64,000 nt of DNA from Chryseobacterium mulctrae (GTDB lineage: Bacteria; Bacteroidota; Bacteroidia; Flavobacteriales; Weeksellaceae), in contig NZ_VAJL01000001.1 in the NCBI RefSeq assembly GCF_006175945.1, forward strand, positions 4,225,001-4,289,000, in the 5' to 3' direction. The notes below the pieces were generated by a model, which saw nothing but the letters and a program-made list of their open reading frames with translations, searched no databases and was not told where the DNA came from. The position numbers and the translations under genes were made by a program. Below are positions 62,478 to 64,000 of the stretch, in pieces. Every line of letters begins with the position of its first letter. The stretch's first letter is position 1.

Positions 62478-64000
62478 ATGATGAATTTTGTAAAAACCTA
62501 CACCCTTTTTACGGAGCATGATGTCTATCTTTTTAAAGAAGGTAAACATTACAGACTCTACGAAAAGTTTGGTGCTCATTCTGTTGAAAAAGACGGAATA
62601 AAAGGGGTTTATTTTTCGGTTTGGGCTCCGAATGCCAAAAAAGTTTCCGTTATCGGGAATTTTAATAACTGGAATCACCGAGAACATATCCTTTTTCCGA
62701 GATGGGATCAATCCGGGATTTGGGAAGGTTTTATTCCTGCGCTTTCTTTGGGAATACTTTACAAGTATGCAATAGAAACGGCTCAAGGAAAAATTTTAGA
62801 AAAAAGTGATCCATATGCTTTAAGCTGGGAACAAAATCTCCAGGCTGCATCAATGGTCTCTACCAATTGGTATGAATGGAGCGATCAGGAATGGCTGGAA
62901 AAACGCTGGCAAAAAAACAGTTTAGAGGCTCCGATTTCCGTTTACGAATTACATTTAGGTTCGTGGCTACGAAACGAAAATAATCCTGAAAAATTTCTGA
63001 ATTACAGAGATATTGCCTCAAAACTGGTTCCTTATATTAATGAAATGGGTTTTACTCATGTAGAGTTTATGCCCGTGATGGAATATCCTTATGATCCGAG
63101 TTGGGGGTATCAGATTACCGGTTTTTTTGCAGCAACGTCTCGTTTTGGTTCTCCGCAGGATTTGATGTTTTTAATTAACGAACTTCATAAAAATGATATT
63201 GGCGTTATTTTAGATTGGGTTCCTTCGCATTTTCCGGGTGATGCAAATGGATTGCATCGTTTTGACGGTTCTTATTTATATGAACATGAAGATCCCAGAA
63301 AGGGGTTTCATCCCGATTGGAAATCTTATATTTTTAATTACGGACGAAATGAAGTGAAATCTTTTCTAATTTCAAATGCGGTATTCTGGCTCGATCGTTA
63401 TCACGCAGACGGACTTCGGGTTGATGCGGTAACTTCAATGCTTCATTTAGATTATTCAAGAAATGAAGGCGAATGGGAACCGAATATTTATGGAGAAAAT
63501 GTAAATCTTGAAGCAAAAGCTTTTCTTCAGGAATTTAATACAGCCGTTTATAAAGAATTTGGAAATAATATCATGACCATTGCTGAGGAAAGTTCAGACT
63601 TTCCAAAGCTGACAAAGCCTGTACATGAAGGCGGGGTAGGATTTGGTATGAAGTGGATGATGGGATGGATGCATGATACTTTATTTTATTTTAAAGAAGA
63701 TCCAATCAATAGAAAACATCATCATAACAAGCTGACTTTTTCTTCGATGTATATGTATAATGAAAATTATATGATTCCGCTTTCGCACGATGAAGTGGTA
63801 CACGGAAAAGCAAGTTTGATCTATAAAATGAAAGGTGATGAATGGCAGAAATTTGCCAATCTTAGAGCTTTGTATGTTTATATGTTTACGCATCCCGGAG
63901 CAAAATTATTGTTTATGGGTGATGAATTCGGGCAAACCAATGAATGGAATTTTAAGCAGAGCTTAGATTGGCATTTGTTGGAATATCCGGTTCATAAAGG
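62478..64000 (+). CDS. glgB: 1,4-alpha-glucan branching enzyme, partial at window edge
   Basis: The frame is open from ATG 62478 to the edge (more than 500 codons). It is a GH13 branching enzyme making alpha-1,6 branches in glycogen. The N-terminal CBM48 domain (GVYFSVWAPNAKKVSVIGNFNNWN) and GH13 regions are visible: region I DWVPSHF, region II ADGLRVDAV with the catalytic Asp, region III IAEESS with the acid Glu, region IV PLSHDEVVHGK. An in-frame stop lies seven codons upstream. A TATATTTG (62411-62418) is a likely -7 element. Confidence 0.96.
   Translation, partial: MMNFVKTYTLFTEHDVYLFKEGKHYRLYEKFGAHSVEKDGIKGVYFSVWAPNAKKVSVIGNFNNWNHREHILFPRWDQSGIWEGFIPALSLGILYKYAIETAQGKILEKSDPYALSWEQNLQAASMVSTNWYEWSDQEWLEKRWQKNSLEAPISVYELHLGSWLRNENNPEKFLNYRDIASKLVPYINEMGFTHVEFMPVMEYPYDPSWGYQITGFFAATSRFGSPQDLMFLINELHKNDIGVILDWVPSHFPGDANGLHRFDGSYLYEHEDPRKGFHPDWKSYIFNYGRNEVKSFLISNAVFWLDRYHADGLRVDAVTSMLHLDYSRNEGEWEPNIYGENVNLEAKAFLQEFNTAVYKEFGNNIMTIAEESSDFPKLTKPVHEGGVGFGMKWMMGWMHDTLFYFKEDPINRKHHHNKLTFSSMYMYNENYMIPLSHDEVVHGKASLIYKMKGDEWQKFANLRALYVYMFTHPGAKLLFMGDEFGQTNEWNFKQSLDWHLLEYPVHK

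Noticed and set aside
62451..62786. 111-aa minus-strand ORF near the right edge
   Set aside because: It is the shadow of glgB, whose plus-strand frame is open and clearly conserved.

Overview
The window looks like chromosomal DNA of a Bacteroidota bacterium, most probably Chryseobacterium or a close relative in the Weeksellaceae. The evidence is the AT-rich composition, the recognisable flavobacterial gene content (M1 peptidase, TatC, KdsD, RecQ, CvfB, MetE, CphA), the absence of clear Shine-Dalgarno sequences at most starts, and repeated TAnnTTTG -7 elements upstream of genes. This is inference from content; no marker such as 16S rRNA is present, and I see no tRNA, rRNA, CRISPR array, transposase or prophage.

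Layout. 1-4.1 kb (minus): truncated M1 aminopeptidase, an unknown protein, tatC, an exported protein and kdsD. 4.2-9.2 kb (plus): recQ, a probable toxin-antitoxin pair, a glycosyltransferase, a lipoprotein gene interrupted by a stop codon and a small Cys-containing protein. 9.4-14.3 kb (plus): lpd, surface or exported proteins and cvfB. 14.4-20.9 kb: a TetR-regulated RND efflux operon (TolC, membrane fusion protein, RND pump) with two operator-like repeats around the regulator promoter. 21-26.3 kb: a J-KTSC protein, an HxlR regulator and a divergent set of redox genes (a broken Old Yellow Enzyme, two SDRs, a quinone-oxidoreductase-like MDR). 26.3-29.8 kb: metE on the minus strand behind a cobalamin riboswitch, and a divergent Lrp regulator. 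29.8-35.3 kb (minus): small lipoproteins, a VOC protein, NudK-like Nudix hydrolase, TIGR01777 epimerase and HPP protein. 35.8-42.7 kb: a TPP riboswitch with a PnuC-type transporter (probably PnuT), an acyl-CoA-dehydrogenase-like protein, a frameshifted HNH gene, ssb, an HRDC protein, hisS, a DUF1835 protein and a nuclease.

The two most unusual gene sets lie in the right third. At 43.1-46.6 kb a tightly coupled three-gene minus-strand operon encodes a four-helix membrane protein, a Walker-type GTPase and a large coiled-coil protein with one transmembrane helix. I do not recognise it as a named pathway; it resembles GTPase-centred conflict systems in organisation only. At 48-62.3 kb, genes for cyanophycin-type metabolism (isoaspartyl peptidase, cyanophycinase, cyanophycin synthetase) lie next to a minus-strand cluster with three ATP-grasp proteins, a YbdK-type carboxylate-amine ligase, a class I glutamine amidotransferase-like protein, two alpha/beta-hydrolase esterases and an M17 leucyl aminopeptidase. 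This suggests synthesis and turnover of an unidentified peptide-like compound. A truncated glgB closes the window.

The intergenic DNA is also notable. Several copies of a roughly 145-170 bp element with nested inverted repeats lie in non-coding gaps, including one inside the metE leader. Their central hairpin shows compensatory base changes between copies. Three genes carry four disabling lesions (two in-frame TGA codons and two -1 shifts in homopolymers), which are either recent gene decay or sequence errors.
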